Assembly: GCA_030146705.1 (NCBI GenBank)
Contig: JASLBE010000044.1
Coordinates: forward strand, 87,799-151,798
Direction of reading: 5' to 3'
Length of the DNA stretch: 64,000 bases
DNA from: Tissierellales bacterium
Lineage (GTDB): Bacteria; Bacillota; Clostridia; Tissierellales; Tissierellaceae
A program made the position numbers and the translations under genes. Positions 1 to 8,124 of this stretch are shown here, in pieces. The notes beneath the pieces are model-generated. The model was not told the origin of the DNA. It made no database searches and saw nothing but the letters and a program-made list of their open reading frames with translations. Each line of letters opens with the position of its first letter. The stretch's first letter is position 1.

Positions 1-1167
1 GATAGGATTGAACTAAGCCTGGCTAATAAGGAAATGTTTAAATCTACTAGTAACAGCTTTAAGCTAGTTGCCTTTGATGGCCATAACAATAGGCTAGACT
101 ATAATTTTGAAAACTATGAAGTTAAGCTAGAAGGTCTTAAGTATGACCTAGATAATAATGTCTTCGTACCTCTTGAAGAGGGGAGGCTAAAAATAACTGC
201 TAGCTATGAAGAAAATGGTAAGACCTATGAAGACTCCAAGGAAGTTTTTGTATTTTCAGACCCTGTAGACATTTATACTGAAACTAAGGAAATAAATGTT
301 TCCAGTGGGGCTAGTTATAAGCTTCCTATTTTCAAAGGAATTGACAAAGACGGCAGGGAGGCTATTATTCCTAATGGAGATATAGACTTTAGCCTATCTG
401 ATGAAATTGGAGTACTTGAAAATAATGAATTTATCTCTAATGGTACAAGTGGCTATATTACTGCTGAAATAAATGGGGCTGTTGAAAATATAAAAATCCT
501 AGCCAAGGAAGACCAAAGCATTGTTAAGGAGCCTATTTCTCCTACTAGTTTTTCTGATAGGTTAAATAGCAAGAATGAAGACTCTTTATTTAGGTTTGTA
601 GTCTTAAGTGAAACAAAGGATGAGGATGAAAATAGGAAGGCCAAGTTCTATAATGAAACTAATTCAAGTAATTTAACGGCTTCTTTAAATGGTTTTAGTT
701 TAGAGTATAATACTGCTACACCTACTGCACCTAAGTTAAATAGTAATAAGGGCTATGCTGTTAGGAATTTAAAGAACACTAAGGTTATAAACCTAGACTC
801 TAAGTCTGGCAGTATAAGTAAGACAAATTCTAAGCAATGGCTTAGCCTTAAGCAAACCTTAAAGACAAGCCTGGAAAAAAATATAGTTATAACCACACAA
901 GTTTCTCCATTAAACTCTAGTGACCCCTTGGAAGCAAGGAGTTTTAGGGAAATTTTAAGGGACTTAAAACTTAATAATCCAGAAAAAAATATTTTTGTAG
1001 TCCACGGAGGAAATTCTAATACTAGTAGCCTAAAGGATGGAGTTAGGTATATAGGCCTAGATAGTAGGAGTGAAAAAGAACCTGATGTTTTATTAAATAG
1101 TTCACTTGTAGAATTTACCCTAGATGGGGACGACCTAGTTTACAACTATAAAAAAATATATAAATAA
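1..1167 (+). CDS. C-terminal part of a large surface-type protein with a metallophosphatase-like end (5' truncated by window)
   Basis: The reading frame is open from base 1, with no stop before the first ATG at 34, so the true start lies outside the window. The visible part begins with beta-rich, Ig-like stretches (about residues 1-170). It ends with roughly 190 residues resembling the calcineurin-like phosphatase fold: QWLSLKQTLKTS, then NIVITTQVSPL, then FVVHGG. The usual metal-binding GHxH of that fold is replaced by HGGN, so activity is doubtful. Similar tails occur on phosphodiester glycosidase (NAGPA-type) exopolysaccharide proteins, which would fit the csaB and glycosyltransferase genes that converge on it; that assignment is inference. 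Confidence 0.6.
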   Translation, partial: DRIELSLANKEMFKSTSNSFKLVAFDGHNNRLDYNFENYEVKLEGLKYDLDNNVFVPLEEGRLKITASYEENGKTYEDSKEVFVFSDPVDIYTETKEINVSSGASYKLPIFKGIDKDGREAIIPNGDIDFSLSDEIGVLENNEFISNGTSGYITAEINGAVENIKILAKEDQSIVKEPISPTSFSDRLNSKNEDSLFRFVVLSETKDEDENRKAKFYNETNSSNLTASLNGFSLEYNTATPTAPKLNSNKGYAVRNLKNTKVINLDSKSGSISKTNSKQWLSLKQTLKTSLEKNIVITTQVSPLNSSDPLEARSFREILRDLKLNNPEKNIFVVHGGNSNTSSLKDGVRYIGLDSRSEKEPDVLLNSSLVEFTLDGDDLVYNYKKIYK

Positions 1168-1169
1168 TA

Positions 1170-1200
1170 AAAAAGTAGGAGGTTAAACCTCCTACTTTTT
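1170..1200. terminator. Bidirectional terminator between convergent genes
   Basis: A perfect 15-bp inverted repeat (AAAAAGTAGGAGGTT, one-base loop) is flanked by A and T runs on each side. It serves the plus-strand gene ending at 1167 and csaB on the minus strand, whose stop codon lies inside the right arm. Confidence 0.85.
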
Positions 1201-2289
1201 CTTTAATATTTCTAAAACTATTTCTATATTTTTAAGGGCAAGTTCCTCTAGCTTTGCCTCTTGCTCTTCCAAGTTTTTTGAAAGTTCCTCCCTATTTTTA
1301 ATAACATATTCTATGTTCTCTACTAGATCTTTTGAGTTGACCTTATTAACATCTAGATAGTTTCCTATCTCCAAAGTCTTTAAAAGACCTGTAAGTTTAG
1401 GGTCATAAACTAAGCCAACTATTGGTATACCTTGGGTGGCTGCATATATTAAAGAATGGAGTCTCATAGCCACTATTAAGTCTAGCCTCCTTATTACACC
1501 CATAATTTCTTCAACTGAATACTTGTTTTTAAGTACATATATATAGTCCCTATTATCCCCATTAATTATTTCATTTGAAATATTTAAGTCTTCCGGATAG
1601 TGCATAGGGATCAGTAAAAACCTATAACCATAGGCCTTATAAATTTCCCTACTAGCTTCCTTTATAGTCTCTATTAATAATTCATTATTTTCCCACTGCC
1701 TAATTGATACCCCAATCAACCTATCTGTACTGGCTATATCTTCCCCCCTTAAAATTTCATCAATCCTAGAGTCATCACTAGGATTTAAGGTGAAAACCGG
1801 ATCAGCAGTTACTAGGACCTTCTTATTTTCCACACCTAGGGAGTCAACAAACTTTTTAGAATCTTCATCTCTCAGTGTTATAAACTCTGCCTTATTCAAT
1901 ATATTTTTAGTAAGCTTCCTATTAAGCCTATTATCTATGGGCCCTATTCCATTGGCATAGACCATAAATGGTTTCCTTAAAATATGGGCTAATTTCATTG
2001 TTAGTAGGTAGTACCACAAGGACCTATTACTAGTTATATCTTGCAGCAAACTTCCCCCACCAGAAATAAATAGGTCCGTTTCTTTCATAGCCCTTATAAC
2101 ATCAAATATCTTAAACCTATTTACAGCTTTAACATTATAAACCTTTTCAGTTTTACTTGGATTATTTGAAAGTACCACTATACCTATATTTTTGTCTGCC
2201 TCTTTCAAATCTTTAACTATTGATTTTAAAATAGCATCATCTCCACTATTATCAAAGCCATAATATCCAGATAATAGTACTTTTTTCAT
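1192..2289 (-). CDS. csaB: Polysaccharide pyruvyl transferase CsaB
   Basis: CsaB adds pyruvate ketal to secondary cell-wall polymer, which creates the anchor for SLH-domain surface proteins. Family motifs are clear: GYYGFDNSGDDAI near residues 8-20, FISGGGSLLQD near 74-84 and ANGIGP near 112. The length of 365 residues is normal. It shares an ATGA overlap (2286-2289) with the upstream glycosyltransferase, so the two are translationally coupled. Together with the secreted protein further upstream they form a cell-envelope operon. It implies an S-layer or SLH proteins elsewhere in the genome, none of which is visible here. Confidence 0.9.
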   Translation of the reverse strand: MKKVLLSGYYGFDNSGDDAILKSIVKDLKEADKNIGIVVLSNNPSKTEKVYNVKAVNRFKIFDVIRAMKETDLFISGGGSLLQDITSNRSLWYYLLTMKLAHILRKPFMVYANGIGPIDNRLNRKLTKNILNKAEFITLRDEDSKKFVDSLGVENKKVLVTADPVFTLNPSDDSRIDEILRGEDIASTDRLIGVSIRQWENNELLIETIKEASREIYKAYGYRFLLIPMHYPEDLNISNEIINGDNRDYIYVLKNKYSVEEIMGVIRRLDLIVAMRLHSLIYAATQGIPIVGLVYDPKLTGLLKTLEIGNYLDVNKVNSKDLVENIEYVIKNREELSKNLEEQEAKLEELALKNIEIVLEILKKK

Positions 2290-3419
2290 ATCCTTCCGTC
2301 CTTTCCCCTAGAAATAATTTTTTCATAGATCCTAACATGGTCCTCTGCCATTTTTTCAGAAGAATAGTTCTCCCTAACCTTCCTATATAAGTTTTCTCCA
2401 AGTATACCTATTTTTTCCTTATTTTTTGAAAGCTCTAAAATTCTTTCAGCAAAATCCTCATAATCACCAACACCTACTAAGTATCCATTTACACCATCTT
2501 CAACTAGTCTAACCAAGCCTCCAACTCTTGTGGAAACTATTGGCTTTTTCATAAGGGCACCTTCTAAAATTGCATAAGGAAAGGACTCACTAAGAGATGT
2601 TAGGGCATTTATATCTATGGAATTTAAAAAAGAATAAACATCCCTTATATAGCCTAAAAACTTAACATTTTCTCCTATGCCTAAGTCTTCTACAAGCTCC
2701 TCTAATCTTTCTCTCTCTCCACCATCTCCAGCTATTAAAAATAAAAGGTCCTTGTTTTTATCCAGGGCATACTTAGCCCCTCTTAAAAAAGTTTCATGGT
2801 CCTTAACCTTATCAAGCCTTGCCATTATTCCAACTATTGTCTTTGAACCAGGCTCTATTTTATATTTCCTTAAAAATTCCTCCCTAGTAGAATAATCTAA
2901 AGCTTGGTCCATATTTATCCCATTATAGACAGTATAGATATTTTCCTCTTTAAACCCCCTATTAACTAACATTTCCTTAAAGGAGTCTGATACCGCTATA
3001 AAATATTTAAATCTTTTAAGGGCAAAAACATTTAGGCTAGTAAAAACAACCCTCTTATAGAAATTATCCTTAAAGTCTAATTTATAGTCGCTATGTATCG
3101 TTGTTATAAAAGGTTTCTTTACCTTAAACCTTAAAAACATAGCTATAAAGTTAGCCCTTGCACCATGGCAGTGGACTAGGTCATAACCATTATTATTTAT
3201 TTCATCACTTAGCCTATTTACAACAGACATATCTGCCCTAGACTTTTGTTCATAAACCTCTATATCAATGTTATTTTCCCTTGCCTCATGGTAAAAAGTG
3301 TCCTCCATAAAGCATATGATTTTTGCATCTATTAACTTATTTAACCCATGAAATAATGATAATATATGGGTCTTTGCTCCTCCCGTATCTCCCCCACTAA
3401 TTAAATGAAGTACCTTCAT
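2286..3419 (-). CDS. GT4-family glycosyltransferase
   Basis: Retaining GT-B glycosyltransferase of the GT4 type, cytosolic, probably acting on a cell-wall polymer or exopolysaccharide. The N-terminal donor loop GGDTGGAKTHI, the central GIMARLDKVKDHE segment and the C-terminal ESFPYAILEGALMKKP with the family's E-x7-E are present. I place the start at the ATG at 3419, preceded by AAAGGGGA. An ATG at 3443 would add eight residues and run into the upstream gene. It overlaps csaB by four bases. Sugar donor and acceptor cannot be read from the sequence. Confidence 0.85.
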   Translation of the reverse strand: MKVLHLISGGDTGGAKTHILSLFHGLNKLIDAKIICFMEDTFYHEARENNIDIEVYEQKSRADMSVVNRLSDEINNNGYDLVHCHGARANFIAMFLRFKVKKPFITTIHSDYKLDFKDNFYKRVVFTSLNVFALKRFKYFIAVSDSFKEMLVNRGFKEENIYTVYNGINMDQALDYSTREEFLRKYKIEPGSKTIVGIMARLDKVKDHETFLRGAKYALDKNKDLLFLIAGDGGERERLEELVEDLGIGENVKFLGYIRDVYSFLNSIDINALTSLSESFPYAILEGALMKKPIVSTRVGGLVRLVEDGVNGYLVGVGDYEDFAERILELSKNKEKIGILGENLYRKVRENYSSEKMAEDHVRIYEKIISRGKDGRI

Positions 3420-3435
3420 ATCTGTCCCCTTTCTC

Positions 3436-3900
3436 TTATTCAATGGTATAGTTGCCCCTTACTATAAAATAAGTCTCTCCAAGGGCATAAACTCCCCTTC
3501 CATCTGACCTTGGTACTATTAAAAGGTGGTTGGCCTTAATACCTTCTCCATCTTTTAAGTCCCTGGCTCCAGTAACATCAGATAGGCCACCTAGGTCTGA
3601 GCCTATTGCCCTAGCCCTACCTGACCTAAGAATTATTTCAGCCCCTGAACTCCCAATTATACTTTGTCCCCCCTTAAGTCTTACAACTTCTAGTTCTGAA
3701 GACCCAGCAGGTTCACTAGAATTTATCCCACTTAACTTCCTGTCTATATAAGACCTTAATCCATCTATTTTTTCATCAACATAAGACCTACTTACTAATG
3801 GATCATTACTAGATCCTGGTTCTGAAAATACAACCCTGCCTGAAAATATAACTGTAACAACTGCCAAGGCACCAATTAATTTTTTATATGATTTTTTCAT
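3436..3900 (-). CDS. Small secreted protein of unknown function
   Basis: 154 residues. The N-terminus (MKKSYKKLIGALAVVTVIFS...) is a typical Sec signal peptide with cleavage likely near residue 26; no lipobox is seen. The mature part has a short charged helical stretch (SYVDEKIDGLRSYIDRKL), then a Gly/Ser-rich C-terminal half ending in LLIVPRSDGRGVYALG and YFIVRGNYTIE. I do not recognise a named family. GGAGGGAA precedes the ATG. It is first in the operon with the glycosyltransferase and csaB (its stop lies 16 bases before the glycosyltransferase start), which suggests an envelope role. Confidence 0.75.
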   Translation of the reverse strand: MKKSYKKLIGALAVVTVIFSGRVVFSEPGSSNDPLVSRSYVDEKIDGLRSYIDRKLSGINSSEPAGSSELEVVRLKGGQSIIGSSGAEIILRSGRARAIGSDLGGLSDVTGARDLKDGEGIKANHLLIVPRSDGRGVYALGETYFIVRGNYTIE

Positions 3901-3956
3901 AACTTCCCTCCATACTTAAAATAAAAATACATTATCCTAATTATACTATACTATTA

Positions 3957-3989
3957 ACAAAAAAATAAGCATTTAACAATGCTTATTTT
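3957..3989 (-). terminator. Terminator after mazF
   Basis: A 12-bp perfect stem (AAAATAAGCATT, TAAC loop) is followed on the minus strand by a run of T, 17 bases beyond the mazF stop. Confidence 0.8.
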
Positions 3990-4005
3990 CCCTATATGTA
4001 TTAAT

Positions 4006-4347
4006 TTATAACCCTAAGCTTACTTCTATAGATTCGTCAACTTTTCTCATCATTTCTTCGTCAAATCTCCCAATTCGCTCCCTTAACCTCTTCTTATCTA
4101 TGGTCCTTATTTGTTCCAATAGTACAACAGAGTCCTTTGGAAGTCCAAAAGATGCATTAATCTCAACATGTGTAGGTAGTTTTGCCTTATTTATTTTTGA
4201 GGTAATTGCTGCAATAACTACTGTTGGACTATACTTATTCCCTATATTATTTTGAATGACTAAAACAGGTCTTACTCCACCCTGTTCTGAGCCCACAACT
4301 GGACTTAAGTCAGCATAATATAAATCTCCTCTTTTTACTCTCATCAT
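4006..4347 (-). CDS. mazF: MazF/EndoA-type endoribonuclease toxin
   Basis: Toxin of the PemK/MazF family, an mRNA interferase. Family features: RGDLYYADLSPVVGSEQGG at the N-terminus, RPVLVIQNN with the conserved Arg, AAITSK and a C-terminal helix ending IEVSLGL. About 113 residues is normal. The start is taken at 4347, where ATG overlaps the antitoxin stop as ATGA; a second ATG follows at 4344. Gene order acpS-alr-antitoxin-toxin matches Bacillus. The cleavage motif cannot be predicted by eye. Confidence 0.9.
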   Translation of the reverse strand: MMRVKRGDLYYADLSPVVGSEQGGVRPVLVIQNNIGNKYSPTVVIAAITSKINKAKLPTHVEINASFGLPKDSVVLLEQIRTIDKKRLRERIGRFDEEMMRKVDESIEVSLGL

Positions 4348-4511
4348 ATACCACATCCCATAATACTTTCTTCATATTTTAATAAGTCTTTTAGGTCTTC
4401 ATCTATTCCAAGTTCTGAAATTTCTATATTTACCTTCCCCATTAATTTATACCCATTAACCATCTCATCAAATAAACTTTTTTCCCTATCATTTAAAACA
4501 TTCTCATACAT
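4344..4511 (-). CDS. Short MazE/EndoAI-type antitoxin lacking the ribbon-helix-helix domain
   Basis: A 55-residue gene starting at ATG 4511, with GGGGAG about nine bases upstream and its stop in the ATGA shared with mazF. The segment EMVNGYKLMGKVNIEIS (about residues 16-32) matches the toxin-binding tail of EndoAI-type antitoxins (pattern GYxxMxxINLxIS). The usual 45-50 residue ribbon-helix-helix DNA-binding domain is absent, and only 63 bases separate it from alr, too few to hold one. Expected role: neutralise MazF by binding, probably without autoregulating DNA binding. Confidence 0.75.
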   Translation of the reverse strand: MYENVLNDREKSLFDEMVNGYKLMGKVNIEISELGIDEDLKDLLKYEESIMGCGI

Positions 4512-4574
4512 ATATTTTTCTCCCCACTAGTAAAAATATTTCCTAGTAGCCAAGGCCCATAAGCCTGGCTAAGT

Positions 4575-5744
4575 TTAATCTAAAACATAATCAACTACAT
4601 CTATAACCTCGCCATCTAAAGTATAGACTCTTGGAATCCTCCTTCCAATTAATGTAGCCAATTCATAGTTTATGGTCCTTAATTTTTTCGCCAGTTCATC
4701 TATGGTAGGATAATTGTTCTTACCATCATTAAATAAAATAACCTCATCCTCTACCTGGGCATCTATTCCTGTTAGGTCAACCATAGTCTGGTCCATACAT
4801 ACCCTTCCTAGGATCCCTGCCCTATGTCCATTAATACCAACTTCACCCAGGTTTGAAAGTAGCCTAGAATATCCATCAGCATAACCAATAGGCATAGTAC
4901 CTATTTTACTTTCTCCCTTGGTTACATAAGTTTGTCCATAACCAATTCCTGTTCCCTCTTCAACTATTTTTATGTGGGATAATTTTGTTTTCAAAGTCAT
5001 AACTGGCTTAAGTTCAAGCCTCTCCTTCATAACCTCATCCGAAGGATACAAGCCATAAAGAATTATACCTGCCCTAACCATATCTAGGTTATATTCAGGT
5101 AGGTCCATTATTGCAGCACTATTTGAAACATGTTTAATAGGGATTTTTAACCCCTTATTTTCTAGTCCCTGGACTATTTCCATATACCTGCTATATTGGT
5201 CCCTAGTAAATGTTTTATCTTTAGAGTCTGCAGTTGCAAAATGTGTAAATATGCCTTCTATTTCAATATTTTCCAAACTGCTTATTTCTAAAATTTCTCC
5301 TATATCTTCAAGCTCTCTATAACCTATCCTAGACATACCAGAATCAACCTTTATATGGATCTTGCAAGTTTCCCCCTTATCCCTAGCCAGGTCTGACAAA
5401 AGCCTTGCCTGCTTCAAGCTATAAATAGTCTGGCTTATTTTGTATTCAACTACTAGGCCTAGGTCTGAATCTTGGGTATAGCCTAATACTAAAATATCTA
5501 AATTAATACCAGACCTCCTAAGTTCAATTGCCTCCCTAATAGTTGCCACAGCCAACCTATCAGCCCCATTGTCCAGTAGTACCCTAGCAAGGGTTGTAGC
5601 CCCATGGCCATAGGCATTAGCCTTTATAACTCCCATTATTTCTGTTTCATCTCTCACAATAGACCTTATAGCCTTAATATTATGGATTAAGTTATCTAGG
5701 TTTACTTCTGCCCATAGTGGTCCAAATTCTTTTACTTTACTCAT
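4575..5744 (-). CDS. alr: Alanine racemase
   Basis: PLP-dependent interconversion of L- and D-alanine for peptidoglycan. The catalytic lysine is K41 in GVIKANAYGHG; the catalytic tyrosine lies in GIGYGQTY near residue 267, and AGIILYGLYP is typical. At 389 residues it is full length. AGGGGGAA precedes the ATG. It sits between acpS and the toxin-antitoxin pair on the minus strand, probably one transcription unit. Confidence 0.95.
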   Translation of the reverse strand: MSKVKEFGPLWAEVNLDNLIHNIKAIRSIVRDETEIMGVIKANAYGHGATTLARVLLDNGADRLAVATIREAIELRRSGINLDILVLGYTQDSDLGLVVEYKISQTIYSLKQARLLSDLARDKGETCKIHIKVDSGMSRIGYRELEDIGEILEISSLENIEIEGIFTHFATADSKDKTFTRDQYSRYMEIVQGLENKGLKIPIKHVSNSAAIMDLPEYNLDMVRAGIILYGLYPSDEVMKERLELKPVMTLKTKLSHIKIVEEGTGIGYGQTYVTKGESKIGTMPIGYADGYSRLLSNLGEVGINGHRAGILGRVCMDQTMVDLTGIDAQVEDEVILFNDGKNNYPTIDELAKKLRTINYELATLIGRRIPRVYTLDGEVIDVVDYVLD

Positions 5745-5769
5745 ATTTTATTCCCCCTAAGTAATATAT

Positions 5770-6141
5770 CTAAAAATTTTTATTACCAACAACAAAAGCT
5801 ATTGCATAGTCTCTTTCGTGAGATATAGATATCTCTAAACAATTTATTTCATGCCGTCTTAAAAACTCTTCCCCTAATGAAACCAGTGGCCTCCCCTTTT
5901 CATCATGTAGTATCTCCATATCCTTCCAACCTATTGCTCCAATACCTGTTCCTATGGCCTTACTAATAGCTTCCTTACCTGCAAATAATCCTGCTATGGT
6001 TTCACTACTATAGTTTTTTTTCTTTATATATTCTATCTCCCTAGTTGTAAAAATTTTATTTAAAAATAGGTCCCTCTTGGAAGCTAAAATCTTCCTGACC
6101 CTATTTATGTCTACAATATCCACGCCATTTACCAGCTTCAT
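5770..6141 (-). CDS. acpS: Holo-[acyl-carrier-protein] synthase
   Basis: Transfers 4'-phosphopantetheine from CoA to acyl carrier protein, the activating step of fatty-acid synthesis. Magnesium ligands are visible as D8 in GVDIVDINRVRKI and E57 in FAGKEAISKAIGTG. The length of 123 residues is typical. It is the first gene of the acpS-alr-mazEF run, 25 bases before alr. Confidence 0.95.
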   Translation of the reverse strand: MKLVNGVDIVDINRVRKILASKRDLFLNKIFTTREIEYIKKKNYSSETIAGLFAGKEAISKAIGTGIGAIGWKDMEILHDEKGRPLVSLGEEFLRRHEINCLEISISHERDYAIAFVVGNKNF

Positions 6142-6437
6142 CTCTCCACCTAATCTTATAATATTATCTACTTAATCCTAGCCAAAAATATCCTAGCTAA
6201 AAAACTAGGCTTATTAAATAATCCTAAGTAGCTAGGACCTGGTTTATATTTCCCAAAACTATATCTACATATTACTTATAATAGTAAATACGATGTAAGA
6301 AAATTCCATTAATTTACGGTTTGTCTATTAATTCTTTCTTAAGTAGACCAACCCTAATCTATACTATATCATATATTAATGCATTTTTATATTCTTTAAC
6401 TTAGATATTTCATTTATTTAATTTATTCCTAATAAAT
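6142..6437. other. Intergenic region upstream of acpS
   Basis: About 300 AT-rich bases with no open frame of note, no RNA gene and no convincing riboswitch. A promoter for acpS (minus strand) must lie here, but I see no pair of hexamers good enough to place. Confidence 0.4.
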
Positions 6438-6467
6438 AAAAAACACCTAATTATAGGTGTTTTTTTA
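6437..6467 (-). terminator. Terminator after the ggt-like gene
   Basis: Inverted repeat AAAAAACACCTA with ATTA loop; the minus-strand transcript ends in TTTTTT about 20 bases after the stop codon. Confidence 0.8.
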
Positions 6468-6487
6468 TCCATTAATTTTCCTTACTT

Positions 6488-8095
6488 TTAATAAGATGCT
6501 ATGGTTCCATCTGTTCTTTTTTCTGTTGCCCCACAAAGAACACCTGCATCATCTCTTATAATAATTTCTCCCCTACCCATATGGTATGGGTCTGGTTGTA
6601 CTACAATATCGTGCCCCATTCTTTGTAGCTTTCTTATAATATGGTTTGGTGTATCTTGCTCAACCTCTACTGTTTTTCCACCAATCCATTGCCACCTAGG
6701 AGCATCTAGGGCAGCTTGTGGGTTTAGGCCAAAATCAACCATATTCATTACTACCTGCATATGGGCCTGGGGTTGCATAAATCCACCCATTATTCCAAAT
6801 GGTCCAACTGGCTTTCCGTCCTTAGTTAAGAAGCCTGGAATAATTGTGTGGTAAGGTCTCTTTCCACCTTCTAGAGCATTGTCGTGGTCCCTGTCAAACT
6901 TAAAGTTTTCAGCCCTATCATTTAAGGTTATACTAGTGCCTGGAACAACCATACCTGAACCAAAACCCCTAAAGTTACTTTGGATTACTGAAACCATATT
7001 TCCATCCTTGTCTGCTGTTGCAAAATATACAGTAGAACTATATCTTGGATCTCCAACTTGTGGGTCTAGGGCTTCATCTCCAATTAAGGCCCCCCTATCC
7101 CTAGCATATTGTTCAGATAAAAGTTGGTCAACTGTTACCTTCATATGGTCTGGGTCTGTTACATAGTTTTGTGTATCTACAAAGCTTAATTTCATAGCTT
7201 CTATTTGCTTGTGCATAGTATCAACAGTATCTCTTTCTCCAAATTCAAAGTCCTTTAAAATATTTAGGGCCATTAAAACTGTTATACCATGTCCATTAGG
7301 TGGCATTTCCCAAACTTCATAGCCCCTATAATTTATACTAATAGGTTCAACAAATTCTGGATGGTAGGCCGCCAAGTCCTCCTTAGTCATAAAGCCATTG
7401 TGTTCTTCCATAAAGGCAACTATCTTATCTGCTAGTTCCCCCCTGTAAAAGGATTCACCATAGCTTTCTGCTATAGACCTTAGAGATTTACCTAGGTCCT
7501 TGTTTACAAAAACTTCTCCTGGCTTTAAGAAGGTATTATTTGGGGCAAAGGTATCAAACCAAGGCTTAAATTCTTTCCTGTCCTTAAATTTAGAGTATAT
7601 TTCAAAGGCTTCTTCCCAAAGCCTACTAATATTAGGGGAAACTGGGAAACCATTTTCTGCATAGGATATTGCTGGCTCCATTACTTCCTTAATATCTAGT
7701 GAACCAAATTTTTTGTGCATCTCCATCCAAGCTCCAACAGCTCCTGGAACATTTACTGGTTCAATTCCATAGGAAGGGATTGAAGTAAAACCTCTTGCTT
7801 CCAAGGCATCTATTGAAAGTGCCTTAGGAGAAGCTCCACTTCCGTTGATTCCATAAAGTTTTCCTTCATACCAAACAAGGATAAAGGCATCAGACCCTAA
7901 TCCATTTCCTGTTGGTTCAGCGACAGTCATAGCAGTGGAAACTGCTACTGCAGCATCAACTGCATTCCCTCCTTTTTTAAGGATGTCTAGTCCTGCAGCT
8001 GCTACTGTTGGGTTACTGGCACAAACCATTCCATTTTTTGCATAGGTCAAATTTCTCTGGGATGTGTAAGGATAATCTCTTGCATCAAATTTCAT
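6488..8095 (-). CDS. Gamma-glutamyltransferase-family hydrolase, cytosolic
   Basis: Ntn-hydrolase of the gamma-glutamyltranspeptidase family, YwrD-like subgroup. Opening motif GMVCASNPTVAAAGLDIL, then GNAVDAAVA and an oxyanion-region IMGGFMQPQ. The autocatalytic cleavage site and nucleophile threonine are expected in YSSTVYFATADKDGNMVS (near residue 345-362), followed by IQSNFRGFGSGM. The 535 residues fit an unprocessed precursor. No signal peptide is seen, unlike secreted Ggt, so it should act inside the cell. It lies 29 bases after a membrane transporter gene on the same strand. Natural substrate is unknown. Confidence 0.85.
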   Translation of the reverse strand: MKFDARDYPYTSQRNLTYAKNGMVCASNPTVAAAGLDILKKGGNAVDAAVAVSTAMTVAEPTGNGLGSDAFILVWYEGKLYGINGSGASPKALSIDALEARGFTSIPSYGIEPVNVPGAVGAWMEMHKKFGSLDIKEVMEPAISYAENGFPVSPNISRLWEEAFEIYSKFKDRKEFKPWFDTFAPNNTFLKPGEVFVNKDLGKSLRSIAESYGESFYRGELADKIVAFMEEHNGFMTKEDLAAYHPEFVEPISINYRGYEVWEMPPNGHGITVLMALNILKDFEFGERDTVDTMHKQIEAMKLSFVDTQNYVTDPDHMKVTVDQLLSEQYARDRGALIGDEALDPQVGDPRYSSTVYFATADKDGNMVSVIQSNFRGFGSGMVVPGTSITLNDRAENFKFDRDHDNALEGGKRPYHTIIPGFLTKDGKPVGPFGIMGGFMQPQAHMQVVMNMVDFGLNPQAALDAPRWQWIGGKTVEVEQDTPNHIIRKLQRMGHDIVVQPDPYHMGRGEIIIRDDAGVLCGATEKRTDGTIASY

Positions 8096-8124
8096 AAATC
8101 ATCTCTCCTTATATTTATATTAGT

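Noticed and set aside
34..36. ATG at 34 as the start of the first gene
   Set aside because: The frame is open upstream to base 1 with protein-like sequence and no ribosome binding site before this ATG; the gene is cut by the window.
4512..4574. Imperfect AGCCAGGC/GCCTTGGCT hairpin between alr and the antitoxin as a terminator
   Set aside because: Mismatched stem and the T-rich stretch lies too far from it; read-through into the toxin-antitoxin pair seems more likely.
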